NCBI GenBank assembly: GCA_003342895.1
Contig: PTFA01000050.1
Location: forward strand, 3,141,827-3,205,826
Length of the DNA: 64,000 nt
Source: Casuarius casuarius
Lineage: Eukaryota; Chordata; Aves; Casuariiformes; Casuariidae
Direction of reading: 5' to 3'
The translations under genes were made by a program, and so were the position numbers. Under the pieces are notes generated by a model that saw only the letters and a list, made by a program, of their open reading frames with translations, made no database searches and had not been told where the DNA came from. This document shows positions 26,401 through 38,960 of the stretch, in pieces; position 1 is the stretch's first letter, and the number at the start of each line of letters is the position of its first letter.

Positions 26401-27591
26401 ACCGTATACACAGATAGACACAATTTGCACAACATGAGTTATTAATCACCCATCTTGATGGTGATTGAGGGGCATGTGAACATGTATTAATTTGAAGTAG
26501 ATATTTAGCAGCTTTCCTCGTTATCTGCCCTTGGAGATACCAATGGACCAAACTCAGGTTTGGTATAATTAAACAGGACTCAGTTAAACACCAGAACTGT
26601 ACTATGGTGCAGAAAATGTCCCATGTAAATGCAGGTATTCATCAGCACTTGCAGTGTTCGTGTGCGTTGTTTGTAACTGATGTTCTCAATGCTGTATGGG
26701 AAAGCTCAGCATTACCCCAACTGCTTTCGAAGATGTGGCAATTTCTGTATTAAATTATTCTTGTAAAGGACAGCTAAGTTACAGTTGTACCCGAAATGAT
26801 CATTTCCCCCGGGAGAGATGGCTAGTACCATTCACTGCTGACACTTAGCATTGGTTAACACAATTCAGAGGGTAAATAATGGCAACTTACGGACTTATCA
26901 TGAAACTATTGGTTTTTTAACCTATCATGAATCACAGTTTTTCTCACATACACCAACCTCCCAAAACTGTAATGAAAATGTTTGGAAAAAAATGTGCAGT
27001 AACTGCTTTGCATGCACCATCAGGATGCGATTACTTCTCTTGAAAATACCATGAACTTGTCAACTTATACAACAATGTGTCACAAAACTCCTTTAAACAG
27101 AGAAAATCATTAAAGGAGGCTTTAGAAACAAACACATACCCTAACAGTATCACAGCTCATCAGTTTAAAGCAAATTTGGTATTCCCAAGAAAAAAAAGTG
27201 GTTTTATTCCTTAAAAATTATGTATGCCAAAGTTAATCTTTCAAGTGAGTTATAAGTCCCTGTAAATGGGGTTAGCATTGGAATGAATTATAGTTGCACA
27301 AATTGGCATGAAGATAAATCATTTTCTTTGGTGAAAAATCTTGTTGGCTCCATACAACATTTTTCAGCTGCAGACCCCATATGCTTTATTACTGTACTAT
27401 GCTCTGCTCTGGTGGTCACACTGCCTACCTGCGAGTTTGGGGTCTAGAAGATTCAGCACATTGGGCAACTTTCAATGTTTTAAGAGTTTTATTGAAATTA
27501 TGACACTTGGACTGTTGCAAGTGGATATGCACCTAAAATGAGGAAATAAATAAAAGAACTGGACTGCTTTCTTTTGGAAGAAGCAAGGTGA

Positions 27592-27604
27592 TTTTTTTTT
27601 TTTT
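27592..27604. repeat. T13 tract
   Basis: Thirteen T in A+T-rich intron. Confidence 0.95.
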
Positions 27605-28468
27605 AACTTAAAAGTGATTTATAATCCTGAGTCTGTTTAAGCATCGCAAGACTGACTGCTGCTTCATTAGCCTGTGTCAGAACAAGACTGTCTTGGGGCT
27701 GCCTCAGTGGATTTGCAGTGTGGAGGCCCTGCTGAGCAGGGCAGGAGGTGAGGTGCTCAGCTACTCCAGCAAGGGATGCTGACCCCTCTGATCTCGTAAC
27801 CCTTCGTAGGAGTTCAGTTCATTGTTTTACAGAATCAGACCTCAAAAAAAAAAGTCTCTTGAGGCCCTTTGAGGTTCTCCCTGTCCTTTTCAAGGCTGGG
27901 ATGGGGTGTTGGGAGCACTTGGGAACAAGAATATCAGGGAATTTTGAGTAATAAACAGCTGTCAAATTACCAAAGTGTAACCTGGTACAGGAGATGCACT
28001 TTCAGCCACTGCATCTTCAGGTTTTGGATGAATGTCAAAGGGAATATTTTGTGACAGTTCCTTATGACCCAGATTTCACAGAGGTCTCTTATACAATGAT
28101 CTTTGAGTGAGCACTACTCGCACGTCCCAGGAACACCTCAGCCCCATGAATCCAAAGCGAGGACTAAAGCGGCTGTTCACGGGAAGATCTGTGACTTTCT
28201 ATCTGAGAATTTTGGCCTTGTTTGATAGTTCCGTCTTTGTGCCCTGCAGATCCATTTTAAATCGTCTGAAGCAGGAATAAATCTATTACAATAAGCACTA
28301 TATATTTTTTTAATAATACAAGGTGGGTCTGTGAAGAGGTGTTAAAAAGTAGAAATGAAAGGCAGAAGTTGTAAGGAAAACGTGTTCATTGGACAAACCT
28401 GCAATGCAGTAAATAATAACCCCAGAGGTGAAAGACAGCCTGTTCCAGAAAAAAGGCAGTGGAAAAGA

Positions 28469-28485
28469 TTTTTTTTTTTTTTTTT
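28469..28485. repeat. T17 tract
   Basis: Seventeen T, first of three long T runs within 1.3 kb. Confidence 0.95.
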
Positions 28486-28620
28486 CAGTGGGTCTAGGGG
28501 AGAAAAGGTCCTTTATTCTTTAGTAACTTTTCTGATTTTAAATATGTGCTTGTCTGGTCATAAGGAGCAAGGTCATTCCTACTGCTCTGGGCCTAGGCTT
28601 TGTGCCGGCATTGGCGGTAG

Positions 28621-28678
28621 CTTCTCTCCTCTCTCTCCTTTTCCTCCCTCCCTCTATCTCTCCTTTTCTTTTTCTCCT
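28621..28678. repeat. 58-nt polypyrimidine tract with one purine
   Basis: C/T only except for a single A at 28656. It resembles PTB-binding or triplex-forming DNA. It is followed by TGAGGTGCAG, which superficially mimics an acceptor, but no exon is supported after it. Confidence 0.85.
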
Positions 28679-28766
28679 GAGGTGCAGATGGCCACATTTG
28701 CAGGTTAACTGGAACAGCTGGAGGCACATTATTAGCTTCCTGCTGCTAACTCATATTTGCTTAGAC

Positions 28767-28785
28767 TTTTTTTTTTTTTTTTTTT
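28767..28785. repeat. T19 tract
   Basis: Nineteen T followed by AACAG; the longest mononucleotide run in the window. It resembles an acceptor tract but no supported exon follows. Confidence 0.95.
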
Positions 28786-29732
28786 AACAGCAACATAATT
28801 TACAAGTAGTAGGCCAGTGACAAAGCTGGCATGTTCTAAATCCGCATCTGATTTATATGATGCTGTTGCTTATCAGTGAATGAAGTCATAATTATTGCTT
28901 TGTACCATTAAATAGCATAAATATATAAACTGTTATACAAATTGCAGCAAATGTTTCCTCTAGGGAGCTCTAGACAAAATTTTAATGTAGTGCATTTGTC
29001 TGTGGTGGCAGTTTCTATGGTATATAATAATGTTGATAAATTTCACTGTAGCAAGTGACATTTTAAAACATTAATCCTGGTGGTAAAAATCTGATGAATA
29101 CTACAGCTGTACTGGTGGATGCAAAAAGAATGAGAGCTTTTGACACCAATTGAATTGATTTTAATAGTATTTTAAGGTTCCCAAACATGAGGACAGTGCA
29201 TAGATGACAGATTCTTCACTGGAATTGGAGATGACACGGGCAGGCGTTAGAGAGCTAGACACCGGGGAGCTTTACTTGATGATGGTGATAATTAATTTTT
29301 TAAAAAATCTTTATTGATTAATATATCCTTTGTTTTGAAAAGCAAAAGGAAACCAAATGGTACAATAAAACACTTAAATATCCTCACCTGCTATTTAAAC
29401 TCTGTGCATGTGAGTGTGTGGTAAAGACCCTGTAATAATTAGAGACGCAACACCTGGGCTCAAATATTGTTTCAGATGTCTGACATGCAGACGCATGGCC
29501 TGCTAGAGCCATTAGCGTCCACACTGCCTGCTGCTGGAAGTCCCTGCTGACAAAAAGCCGTGCTCCGCTGGCGGGGCACCCGTGAGCGTGCAAGGCTAAT
29601 CCCAAGCACGGTAAACGAAAACATACCAGGAGAACAGAGGAACTGCAGTGCAAGGATTGTGAGGGGCAGCTCTTCCTCTGACTTCTCTTGTGCCTAGCTG
29701 GAATACACTAATATTGTTGATTTTTGTTTTTC

Positions 29733-29745
29733 TTTTTTTTTTTTT
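29733..29745. repeat. T13 tract
   Basis: Thirteen T within a longer T-rich segment beginning about 29719. Confidence 0.95.
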
Positions 29746-30024
29746 AAACACTTGCCAAATAACAGCTTAAATGTTGTTGCAGATTTTGACTTGCTTTTCA
29801 AATTGCTTGTCACATCATTTTTGACCAAGTCCCAAAGCTGTGTCTGGGATTCTCTGATTTTTTTCGGTGCAGCACGTTACAGGGCCGTTAGTGTTACTAG
29901 GGCCCAGCAAAACCGGTCTGTTAGGAAGTCGTGGGATTTCCAGCACACCATTAGTGCCCAAGGCATCTGGTTTAGACCTGGAATGGTGATGACTGAAAGC
30001 AGCTGATCCAGCTTCCTTCCCGAC

Positions 30025-30350
30025 AAAAGCATGCCTGTTCGGAGGGAGAGGAGCCGCGCTTCGGCGTTACCCGGCCCCGGCTCTGCGTGTCCTGCCAGCT
30101 GTTTGAGGATTGTTTTGTTTTGCTTTGTTTTTATTCCTGGAAATAAACAGTGTTCAAAGCGCATTGTTCCCAGACAATGCCGCGGCGCTGCTGCCCAGAG
30201 CTGACACGGCTCCGGCGGGGCACCTTGGCCGCAGCCGCGCAGCACAGCCGCCTGCTCCCTCGGGAGAGGGGGAGGAATAAAACCCTGGCCAGCGCGTCAT
30301 CCCGGAGGGTGCTGGGCGGCCAGCAGGATTCACACCCGTCACTCCCGGGT
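30025..30350. other. CpG-rich patch
   Basis: Dense CpG around 30170-30300; includes TCCCTCGGGA at 30256-30265, an exact EBF-type palindrome. Confidence 0.7.
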
Positions 30351-30480
30351 TTCCATGGAGAGTGTGAATGGGACACGGAGGGCCCAGGCCTTTAAAGGTC
30401 TTGCAGGAAAAGGGTGCAACGTGTTCATCCTACTAGAGACCAAAAATTACTAGAGACTGCTGAAAAACTGGCATAGGTGT

Positions 30481-30520
30481 AAGCCCGTGTAGCAGCCCTT
30501 ATGCCCGTGTAGCAACCCTT
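30481..30520. repeat. 20-bp tandem repeat, two units
   Basis: Units 30481-30500 and 30501-30520 share GCCCGTGTAGCA and CCCTT and differ at two positions. Confidence 0.8.
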
Positions 30521-30547
30521 ACGCTGTCCCAGGCAGCGCCGCTGCCA

Positions 30548-30579
30548 CCTCTTCCTCTTCCTCCTCTTCCTCCTCCTCC
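30548..30579. repeat. Polypyrimidine CTT/CTC tract
   Basis: Thirty-two consecutive pyrimidines made of CTT and CTC triplets, in the CpG-rich 30-kb area. Confidence 0.85.
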
Positions 30580-31479
30580 GGTGAACAAGGGCAGGGTGAG
30601 CAGCGAGGGCTGCTCTGTGCCACCTTCTCCTTCCCCTGCAAGGTGTCCTTCACCAAGTGCACGTACGTTTTGTGTATTTTGACTACGGCAAGCGTACCAC
30701 TGCCCGGTACACTTGTTTTAGCTAAAGGCAGGCGGGAGAGGTGTGGGAGGAGAGGAGCAAGGTTTTATGCTGTTTGTGCAGAAGTTCTGCGTTTCCGAGA
30801 AAGGAGTGATACGGCGGGTGCTCAATCGTCTGTGCGTTAATTACCCACGTGACTCCGCCGTTAAACACAAGTGATGAGATGCTTCAGTTGTCGCTTGATC
30901 TTGGTGGCTGCCAAGCCCAGGTGAACCCGTTGCATCTACAGCTGGTGCAGCGCAGCAGATAATTCAGCGTGTGAAACTAAACTATCCTTGGAGGCAGTAA
31001 CTTCTGGTACAGACACTCTTGGCAGAAATATTTGGTATAAAATCTTGATGCAATAGACGTTTTTCCTCTTTTGTGATTTGTCCTAAAACTAGCAACTGCT
31101 TCTGACCTGATCACAAAACTTGATGACACACAAGAAAGACGCCCATGTTTCATTAACACGCAGTCATAACTTACGTTTACTTGTTACTTACTGCTTCTAC
31201 AGAAGGAGCAGGTTTTCCAAACTGGCCTGCAGAATCTTCATGTATTTATTGAAGAAGAACAGCAGAAATGTTACTGTTTCACAGTTTCTTAAGGAGCTCC
31301 ATTTCTCCACAGAAGCTGTCAAAAATAGATGGCTATCCCAAAACAGTGCTGGAGATCCCCATGCTTGGGGGAGCTTTGGTGAACGATGAGAACAGCGTAC
31401 TTCGTTTGTACCCCGTCATTCAGACGCTCGTGCCCCTTCCCCACGTGAAAGCTTATTTTTTTGTTTCCTTCGTGAGGTG

Positions 31480-32390
31480 ACTTCTCTCTCTTCCGCGCCC
31501 GCATTTCGGGTACGACAGGGTCGCAGGCGGGACGGCAGCGTGCAGGTCCGGCTCGGTCCCCGGCTCCGGGCGGCACAGCAGGCGGGCGCCCCACGGCCGC
31601 CGGCCTTGCCCGCGTGTCCCTGACGCGGCCGGGCCGTGCTTCCCGTTAGCTGTTTCCTGCTGTTAGGGTCTCAGATGGCCACACTTCTGTCACCGCCGTC
31701 GTCTTCCTCTCTGAGAAACGATGTTTTTTCCTGCTGCCCGTTTAAAGAAGCTGTTGTTTACTGAAGGGGTTTGAGATGAGTCTGCAGCTCTCTCTCTGGG
31801 CTGAAGTGCTGCTCTTTGAGCGCTCCAAGGACTTCTCCGGCTCCGAGCGTGGTGCCTGCGTGCCCCCGGCCGTACGGCGGGCCGGAGCCGAGCCAGCTGC
31901 TGGCCGTGGCGCGGGGCGGGCGCAGGGAGCAGGCTGCAAGCCCTGCTGCCGCTCTCTGCTTTCGCGGCCTCTCACGCGGGCGTTGCTCTGCAAACGCAGA
32001 CCTGCCCCAGAGCCGAACCCAGCGGCTCCGATGTTGGATGCACTGTATTATTTTTAACAACGGGAAGCAAAGGCCCTTTTGCGTGGGAGTGATTTGCAAG
32101 TGTGGAGGAGGTCGGTCAGCAGTGTCGTGCCAGGTAGCTCCTCCACCTTCCCATGTCCTTGGCTTCCTCCTCCAAACCACTGCCCAAGAGCGCAGCACGA
32201 GCCGCGCGCCCCGTCTGCTCCCCCCGCCCCCGGCACCGGGGAGGGCTCTGCTTCACGGATGCCCCAGCCCCACTTCCGCAGCGGTAGCGAGACCGAGCGA
32301 GCCGAAGGGCTGGCTGTGTCCGTTCGGCGGTGCTGGAGGAGGCCCTTTCGCTGCGGCCTTCAGAGGTCACAGAAGCCCCTGACAGTGGCG
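31480..32390. other. Large CpG-rich patch
   Basis: The longest patch, about 0.9 kb, with two cores (31490-31640 and 31840-32010) and a third at 32190-32380. Its length is in the range of a promoter CpG island. Frames of up to 188 codons in several phases are compositional. An internal promoter or non-coding transcript is possible but unsupported by sequence alone. Confidence 0.75.
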
Positions 32391-32644
32391 CAGAGGCCCC
32401 GAGTCTTGTTTTTCAGCATAAGCAGATTTTGAAAGTGCACCAGTCGTCAACTTCGCACCTCCCGGTAAATTCTTACACTAATGCTTTGTGGCTTGTGCAC
32501 CAGTTAAAAATAGTATTATTCTTGTAACTGCCATTAAAAATTCTAGAAATAAAAGCATCTTATAATGCATTCCAGAAACGTGAATCCTTCGCTGTAAGGA
32601 ATATATGTTTGTAACGATTAATCAGCTCAGCTCGATGCATGTCT

Positions 32645-33085
32645 GAATGATGCTCGATAATAGCACGAGGCTGCCCGAGTTCAGGCAGCCCTTGCTGCTG
32701 CCGCCAGGCTCTGCAGCAGCAATTCAGGGCACCGTGCCGGTACCGCCAGGCCAGTCGCTGTACGGCACGGATTGCAGAAACTGCTGCAAAATCTTACAAG
32801 AACCTGCCTTCTTTCGTAGAGATTCAATCCCTTAAGAGCATTTTTATGAGCTTTTCTCTGCCTTCCTTTAAACTTTGCATTCGCCTGTAGCATCCTAGCG
32901 CTGGAGTGGGGTGAGCAGCCGGGGCAGGGGCTGGTGCGCCGGAGCTCCCGGTTCCCCCTCGTGCCTCCCCTCCCCGCTGTGGGGTGCGGGTGCCCCCGGC
33001 CGTGCTTATTCCCTTGGCCACGGCACCGTCGTAGCGCAGCGCTGACGCGGGTCCGGCCAGCTGCGCCCGCGGTGGCGCTTGGCTT
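32645..33085. other. CpG-rich patch
   Basis: GC-rich with strongest CpG at 32915-33080. Confidence 0.65.
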
Positions 33086-33099
33086 GTCTCTGCAGGGCA

Positions 33100-34725
33100 G
33101 CGTAGGTGCGTTTGATGTCTGTGTGTGAAGCAATCAGGCCATCGAGAATCAAAGTCCGTGTTACATTTACACGTGCAAAGTCACTGTGCGTTTGTCTGTC
33201 TGCTGCGAGCACTTAGGCTTGAGCGTGGTGCATGATTTTTCCGCTACTGTAAATAGATCATCTTTACAGACCACAATAAAATGTTTGTGTAATGCTTAAC
33301 TGTACATTAAGTAAAAATGTGCGTTAGAATAACCCAATATTCTTTCTATCTGGTAAATAAGAGCATAAAGCTGAGTATTCCCACCACTCCCATTACTGCA
33401 TGCAGCACTTAGTTACATTAGAAAAATGAGGCATTGTTCTGCCAACTTTTGTTTCCCTCCATTTGCGTTGCTCGCTGGTTATGAGTACGGTATGCCGACC
33501 TATGAAGCAATTACTTCCAAAATTCAGCTATCATGTCACACTTCGATAATGCAGTGCAGTTGCTGCCAGAAGTAGATGTCTAGCACTGGTCTCCCGTGCT
33601 TGCAACCAGAGTGTTATTGGTTTGAGCTGGTGTATAACTAATAGCGTTTGGAGGTGTAGGTGTTATATTGTCCACTGAAGCATGACTTGTATTGCATTAA
33701 AGCATCATAGTGTTTTTAAACAGGGTAAAAGGGGTTTTCAGCTGTGGTCAATTATTGGTCTGCTGCACAGACAGAATGTAAAGGATATTTTGATGGTAAT
33801 CGAGGCCTGTATCGATACCTCGCTTGTGCCTTTGAAAACCAATTGAAGGAGTTGATGTATTTTGCAGCCCATACAGTTGTTCAGGACCTGCACACGCTTG
33901 TAAATGTAGTGCAGAATCTCTTTCTGTGCATTTTGCTTTGCTTTCTTTTACATTTATTTAGAAGGCGGTGAATATTTTCTCCTATTCCTCCTAAGACTGA
34001 CTACTCAGACGAGAGCTTCATCATTATGTAAATTAGCACAATTGGATTTGCTCCCATAGACACCTCTCCAGGCAACAGAAGGACAGGAGGCAACTTGAAC
34101 TAGTTCAGCTGAGCTCTAGATCAGGGCAACTATTTTACAGTGGGTTTGGGGGGAGGAACCGTGGTTCAAAATTACCTGCACTGTTACAGGGAAATGGACA
34201 TTTAGGCATAAAACCATGAGGTGCATGGCTGAGATTCATAGCCTAAACGAGAGGGTTTCAGTGTTGTCATAGAAGATAAAACAAGAGGAAAACATTTTTG
34301 AATTTACTCTTTGTGTATTGAGGCCTTTTATGATTCATCAGTAAGTAAATATAAGCTAAGGGAGTGATTTGTTTCTAACAAGCTTATAAAATACTAGAGT
34401 CATTTGTGAGTTTATTGGAGTGCTGATTATAAACATTCCCTCATGCACACTCCTTTGTGTCAAATTAACATTCAAAATACAAATACTGTATCTTTGAATA
34501 TTTCTGTAATCTCTTCCCAAGTATTTGAGATCTTCACAATGAAAGATGGTCAACAGTGTCACGTGAAAAGTTGCCAAGTGGTACGCGACAGTTGTGGACA
34601 TATTTTTCATTTTTTTGGCATTTGGTTTGCTCATGCTGCTTGTTTGAATCAGTCGCTCCATGCTCTAGCGTTTCGTTTTTTGATACAATGCATAATTGAT
34701 GCTCATCTAGCTGCAAAGATGCAAC
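33100..34725. other. A+T-rich intron
   Basis: No recognisable element; no CpG patch. Confidence 0.65.
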
Positions 34726-34729
34726 TGTT

Positions 34730-34910
34730 GTGTGCGCCGCGCTGCCTGCACATGGCTTCCCCGGACGTGCATCGCGCCCGTTGAGTGCAGCTCAGTGATG
34801 GGCGGAGGGGGCTTTCGAGCGCAGACCTGGGTGGCCCCGGCCTCGTTCCCCTCGCCCTGCTGGGGCATGCAGGTGTCTGAGTTGCACCCCCCGGTTTCGG
34901 GGGCCTCACG
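34730..34910. other. Small CpG-rich patch
   Basis: CpG-rich, GC-rich segment; no further feature. Confidence 0.55.
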
Positions 34911-35859
34911 AGCTTCTAGTGCTGTTAGAAACGGAGTCCTGGTTTCACGCTTTCTCTCGTGCACTAATAAATTTCCTGTTGTTAATCACAAGGAATAGAA
35001 ATGTAAAAGATGAGGCATGGTCTGCCCAGGTCTCCGAAATTTCTATTTTGAGACCTGTACCGTTTAGGCAGTTTTTCCCAAATGCTGTGTTGTACGTGCA
35101 AGGATTTTTGTGCACGGGGAGACGAGGAGTGTCTGCGCGGTAGGGGAAGGAGTGCTGCCTGCTGCTTGGCCCTGGGGAGCTGGCGATCGGGGCTTGGGGG
35201 AGCGGATCTTGGTTGTGCTGCTTACTGACTGTACGTCTACAGAGGTACCGTTTCACCCCCTCCATCTCTCTATAGCAAAAGTATTCATCGCTTAACCAGA
35301 CTGACCTTTTATTTTTATGATCTTGTTTCCCCCCTTCCCTTTAAAATGGTCCCCATGTTGTCATTGTAGGTACCCAAATTCTTTATCTTTCCTTCCGTTG
35401 TGTAACTTGTTTTTACTAAGTAGAGGAAAATCCTGCAAGGGTGGGTCTTAGGTTAACATTAGGGTAGTGGTTGCCATTTAAAAAGTCAATTTTTGCCTAC
35501 AGGCAAAGTACTGTTATCAGAGTTCTCACCTATTTTGCATATATACGATTGTATCTTTCCTCCCTCTCTGGGGTGACAGCAGCAAATGCTGACTTCTTAA
35601 TGCTGATCGTTGTATTGGAGCTTAAAGTGAGAACTCACAAGAAAAATAAAGAATAAAATGGTGGATAACAGGTCTCTAACAAACCTTTATTGCTTCCTTC
35701 TTTTTGGTTCAAACAGGGACTCCATGACAGTTTGAGTTAGGATCTTATTTTATTTGAGGGAGCAGCTGAAAAGCAGCTTGATATTTTTTTCCCTCTCACT
35801 TTTCCTTCTTTCGTGGTAACTTTTGCAGTGCTGTGGAATACACTCCTCCTCATCTGCAC

Positions 35860-36175
35860 TTCTTCGGTGCAGGCTTCTCAGTCGGTTTCCGGATCTGCGC
35901 ATGCACCTCGGGCCCTTCTCCACAGCGATCCTAGTACACCCGAACCCCCCCAGACAGCCGTAGCCACTTCTGCGTGGGGTCTGGTCCCTCGTTGCATCAG
36001 CCCCACGGGTCGGTGTGCAGTGCCAAAGCGGGCTGTCTCCTCCTGGTAACTTTGGGGGGCTTCTTCGTGTGCGGCGGGTGGTGGTTGTTGTTGTTTTTAT
36101 TGCAACTTCTGGGAGCAAGTGCAGTCGCAGAGCACCCAGGAAGCCTGTTCAACGCCGCGGGGCTGAGATCTGGCT
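35860..36175. other. Weak CpG-rich patch
   Basis: Scattered CpG, with a GTTGTTGTTG run at about 36084 and CGCCGCGGGG near 36153. No gene recognised. Confidence 0.4.
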
Positions 36176-36199
36176 ATGTTTAAACAAATACAGCTTTGC

Positions 36200-38580
36200 T
36201 GGAGTCTCACTGTTAATGAGCTGTCAGGTCCTCCTGGATATCATTTACTTGTGAAAATTTCTTTTTTTGAAAATTTTCTTTTTCTTTGCTCACACTTTTC
36301 CATGACTGGAAGAGGGCCTTGTTCAGCACCGTCGTAAGATCAGCGTTTCCACGTCCCTTTGAGCAAAAATAAAAGATTTTCCTTCCATCTTATATTAACT
36401 TTTCTGTCACACTTCCCATATGTTTTTTGGAATCTCTTTACAGCATAAGGGTTTGCACATGGCTTTCCTTAATGGATTAAAAAGATAATGACATACAAAA
36501 TGAAGAAAATATGTTTACAAAAAAAAAATAAAGCCAAGCTGGTCGTCTTGTTCAGTGATAGTGTATCTGCCGACAGCCATATGCCTGACTGAACTACTCA
36601 CATAATAAAATAAAAAGGGATTTGTTTACAAAGGCGAAAGCCAAAGTACTCTGAGTCTGGGAGGCTGGAAGCAGGTTGCTCTCTGCGTTGCCGTCCTGCT
36701 TACGCTGGTGGCTGCGGTGCCCGATCCCTGCACATAGCATCTGCAGGCAGTTCAGAGCAAGGGTTTCCTTGCTGAATCTTCTGATCCCTGTGCTGGACAA
36801 AGCCAGCTTTAAATCGTGCATGAAGGGTGCAAGCTGCCTGGCAGAATGAATAACAAATGTAAAAGTGATGTTGTTTGGGTTTTAGGCTTTAAGTATTGTA
36901 ATCATTGTTTGTATTCTAGAAATGTGCCACCACGAGTAACTTTGTGCTCTGTACTGTGCCGAGTCATGGCATGGCAGTGAGGTCTCTTCCAAAAAGTCAC
37001 TGGGTTATAGCTTTTCTTCTCTTCTTAGAGATGAAGTTACTACAGGGTATGTTCCCCACCTGGGCTGTGGAGTGTTAATCAAGCAGATCCCATCAGCATC
37101 ACTGGGAGGTGCTGTCTGTCCCCTTGGGAATATTCCCATAGTAAAAGAGTGTATGTCTGCATAATGCGGAGATGCTTGAGATATTTTCTTGTTTTCATGC
37201 AGATCCTTCTTTGTGACTGCCTGAAGGAATATCATGCATTTCTGCACCTTAGGATTCCCGACTTAAAATGTGTCTGGTAGCTTTTTCATTCTTTTGAGCA
37301 TATTTGCACTTCTGAGCTTTGAGAGATATTCATGCTATGCAAAATCTGTCACCTCTCTCAGCCAGACAGACCTTATTTACTCACCCTCCATTCCTTCTGT
37401 TGGCAATGGCATCTCATCTCCCCAGCCAAGATAACTGGTTTGCCTCCCCACGCTCCCTTCCTCGTCACTGGAGAGCCAGGAAGGGTAGCTCCTCTGGGCA
37501 GCAGTTTGGGACAGGAGCCTGTCTCGGGGTCGGCTTGCGTGAATGCCCCTCGCACAAACAAGCGAGCTCCGGTGCCGTTCTTCTGCACTGCAATGGTCGG
37601 GTCAGGATTGCTCGACAGCTATCATGATTTTTTTGTTGTTGAAGAAGCTGGAAGATATTTCTATTTTTTCACTTCTCCGTATGTATTTTAAAGAAGAATT
37701 TTTGTCAGTAAGCTGAGAACGACTCCATAACAGATTGATTTTTAATTAGAGGCTTGTGCCTAATAGTAATGTTTCTTAAAAAGAAAAGATTATAAATTCA
37801 TATTTAAAAAACTACATCTGTTTGTTAACACTGCCCCAAAGTTACAGAAGCAAGTGTTCAAGCGATCTCCAAGCAGTTTGGCGATGCTCTGATGTGCAAC
37901 ATAAATAGTACAATGGTTGGTTTTCATTTGCATTTATAACTTTTATGCCCACTGTGGCTTTTACTCAGATAACTATACTAATGGAAGCTTTAATTTGACC
38001 ATAGCTGACACTGCTGTAAAATTCATATAATTAGATAGGTGTTTCTATTCTTATACAGCATTTGTGTTATCAGTGAGGCACCTCCTGCCAGTTCAGCTGT
38101 ATTCACTCAAGAGGGATTATAGCATCATAACAATACAAGGAAAAGTGAAACAATCCTTGCTGATATAACTAAAACTCTAGCAAAAACAAATATAAAGTGT
38201 GACATGTACCTTAATTTGATTCCTGAAGGAACCTTCTGTATCTCTCCAGTTAAACTCTACGTGTTAAAGTATTTTCATTTTGCTATGCATATGTTTTTAT
38301 TTCTCCTTTTAGCAGTTCTTCTGCTCCCCTGATGCCGTAATGAAAGTGGTATAAGGCTTTCTCGTAATCTGCGTGTTGCTGAGTGTAGTTGATAACAACT
38401 GGCTTGTAGCCTGTCTGTCATCTTAATTATATATTATTAGAGACCATTAATCTGATGATTATTTACACGATAGATTTATAGTCTATCATGTCAATGTGTA
38501 CTTGGGAAACTTTAATCTGAAGATCAGTGACACGGTTCACGTATTTTTTTTTTTAAAAAAAGTGTCCTCTGCTGAGTAGG
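36200..38580. other. A+T-rich intron
   Basis: No exon or repeat recognised; 37430-37620 is modestly GC-rich. Confidence 0.6.
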
Positions 38581-38589
38581 CATGGCTGG

Positions 38590-38960
38590 TCTGTGGGCCT
38601 GTTAGCCAGGGCCGCACGCCACCGTGACTCGAATCCTCACCCTCAGAAACCCCTATTTGGTCATGGAGAGAAGTGGATCCATGGTTTGCCTTTCAACCAG
38701 GGACGGCTGGCTGGAGCTGCCGTTACGTGCACGCGTGCCTCTGAGTGCGCGCGTGGGCCAGGAGAAGGCCGTCCACTCGGCTGGAGCGCGAAGGCTGGAG
38801 ATGTTGCCTTTAGCAGCCTCCAGCCTGGTTCTGGCAGCTCAGCGTTATCACGGTGGCCTCCTCGTGTCCAACCGTTGATGCACGGTTGGACTTCAGGGGG
38901 TCTGAGCTGGACGCGGTGGGAGAGGGGCACGTTGTGGTTTTGGTGTCCCTGGTGCGGAGG
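38590..38960. other. CpG-rich patch
   Basis: Includes an alternating GTGCACGCGTGC/GTGCGCGCGTG segment (38727-38756) and the 10-bp hairpin at 38866-38891. Confidence 0.6.
38866..38891. repeat. Perfect 10-bp inverted repeat with 6-nt loop
   Basis: GTCCAACCGT (38866-38875) and ACGGTTGGAC (38882-38891) are exact reverse complements around TGATGC. The arms do not extend further, so the hairpin is too short for a microRNA precursor. Confidence 0.95.

Larger units (their letters stand above)
24990..30000. other. A+T-rich intron with T tracts
   Basis: Contains four of the nine long T runs and the 58-nt pyrimidine tract. Bases 26805-26814 (TCCCCCGGGA) match the EBF palindrome TCCCNNGGGA in otherwise A+T-rich DNA. 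No exon recognised. Confidence 0.65.

Noticed and set aside
31816..32382. 188-codon frame in the large CpG patch, and similar frames at 62129-62725, 60932-61438, 44206-44739 and 44187-44810
   Set aside because: All are confined to CpG-rich DNA, where stop codons are rare in every phase on both strands; content is Arg/Pro/Ala/Gly and no motif is seen.
38625..38640. tRNA-like B box (ACTCGAATCC)
   Set aside because: No matching A box or acceptor stem at the right distance.
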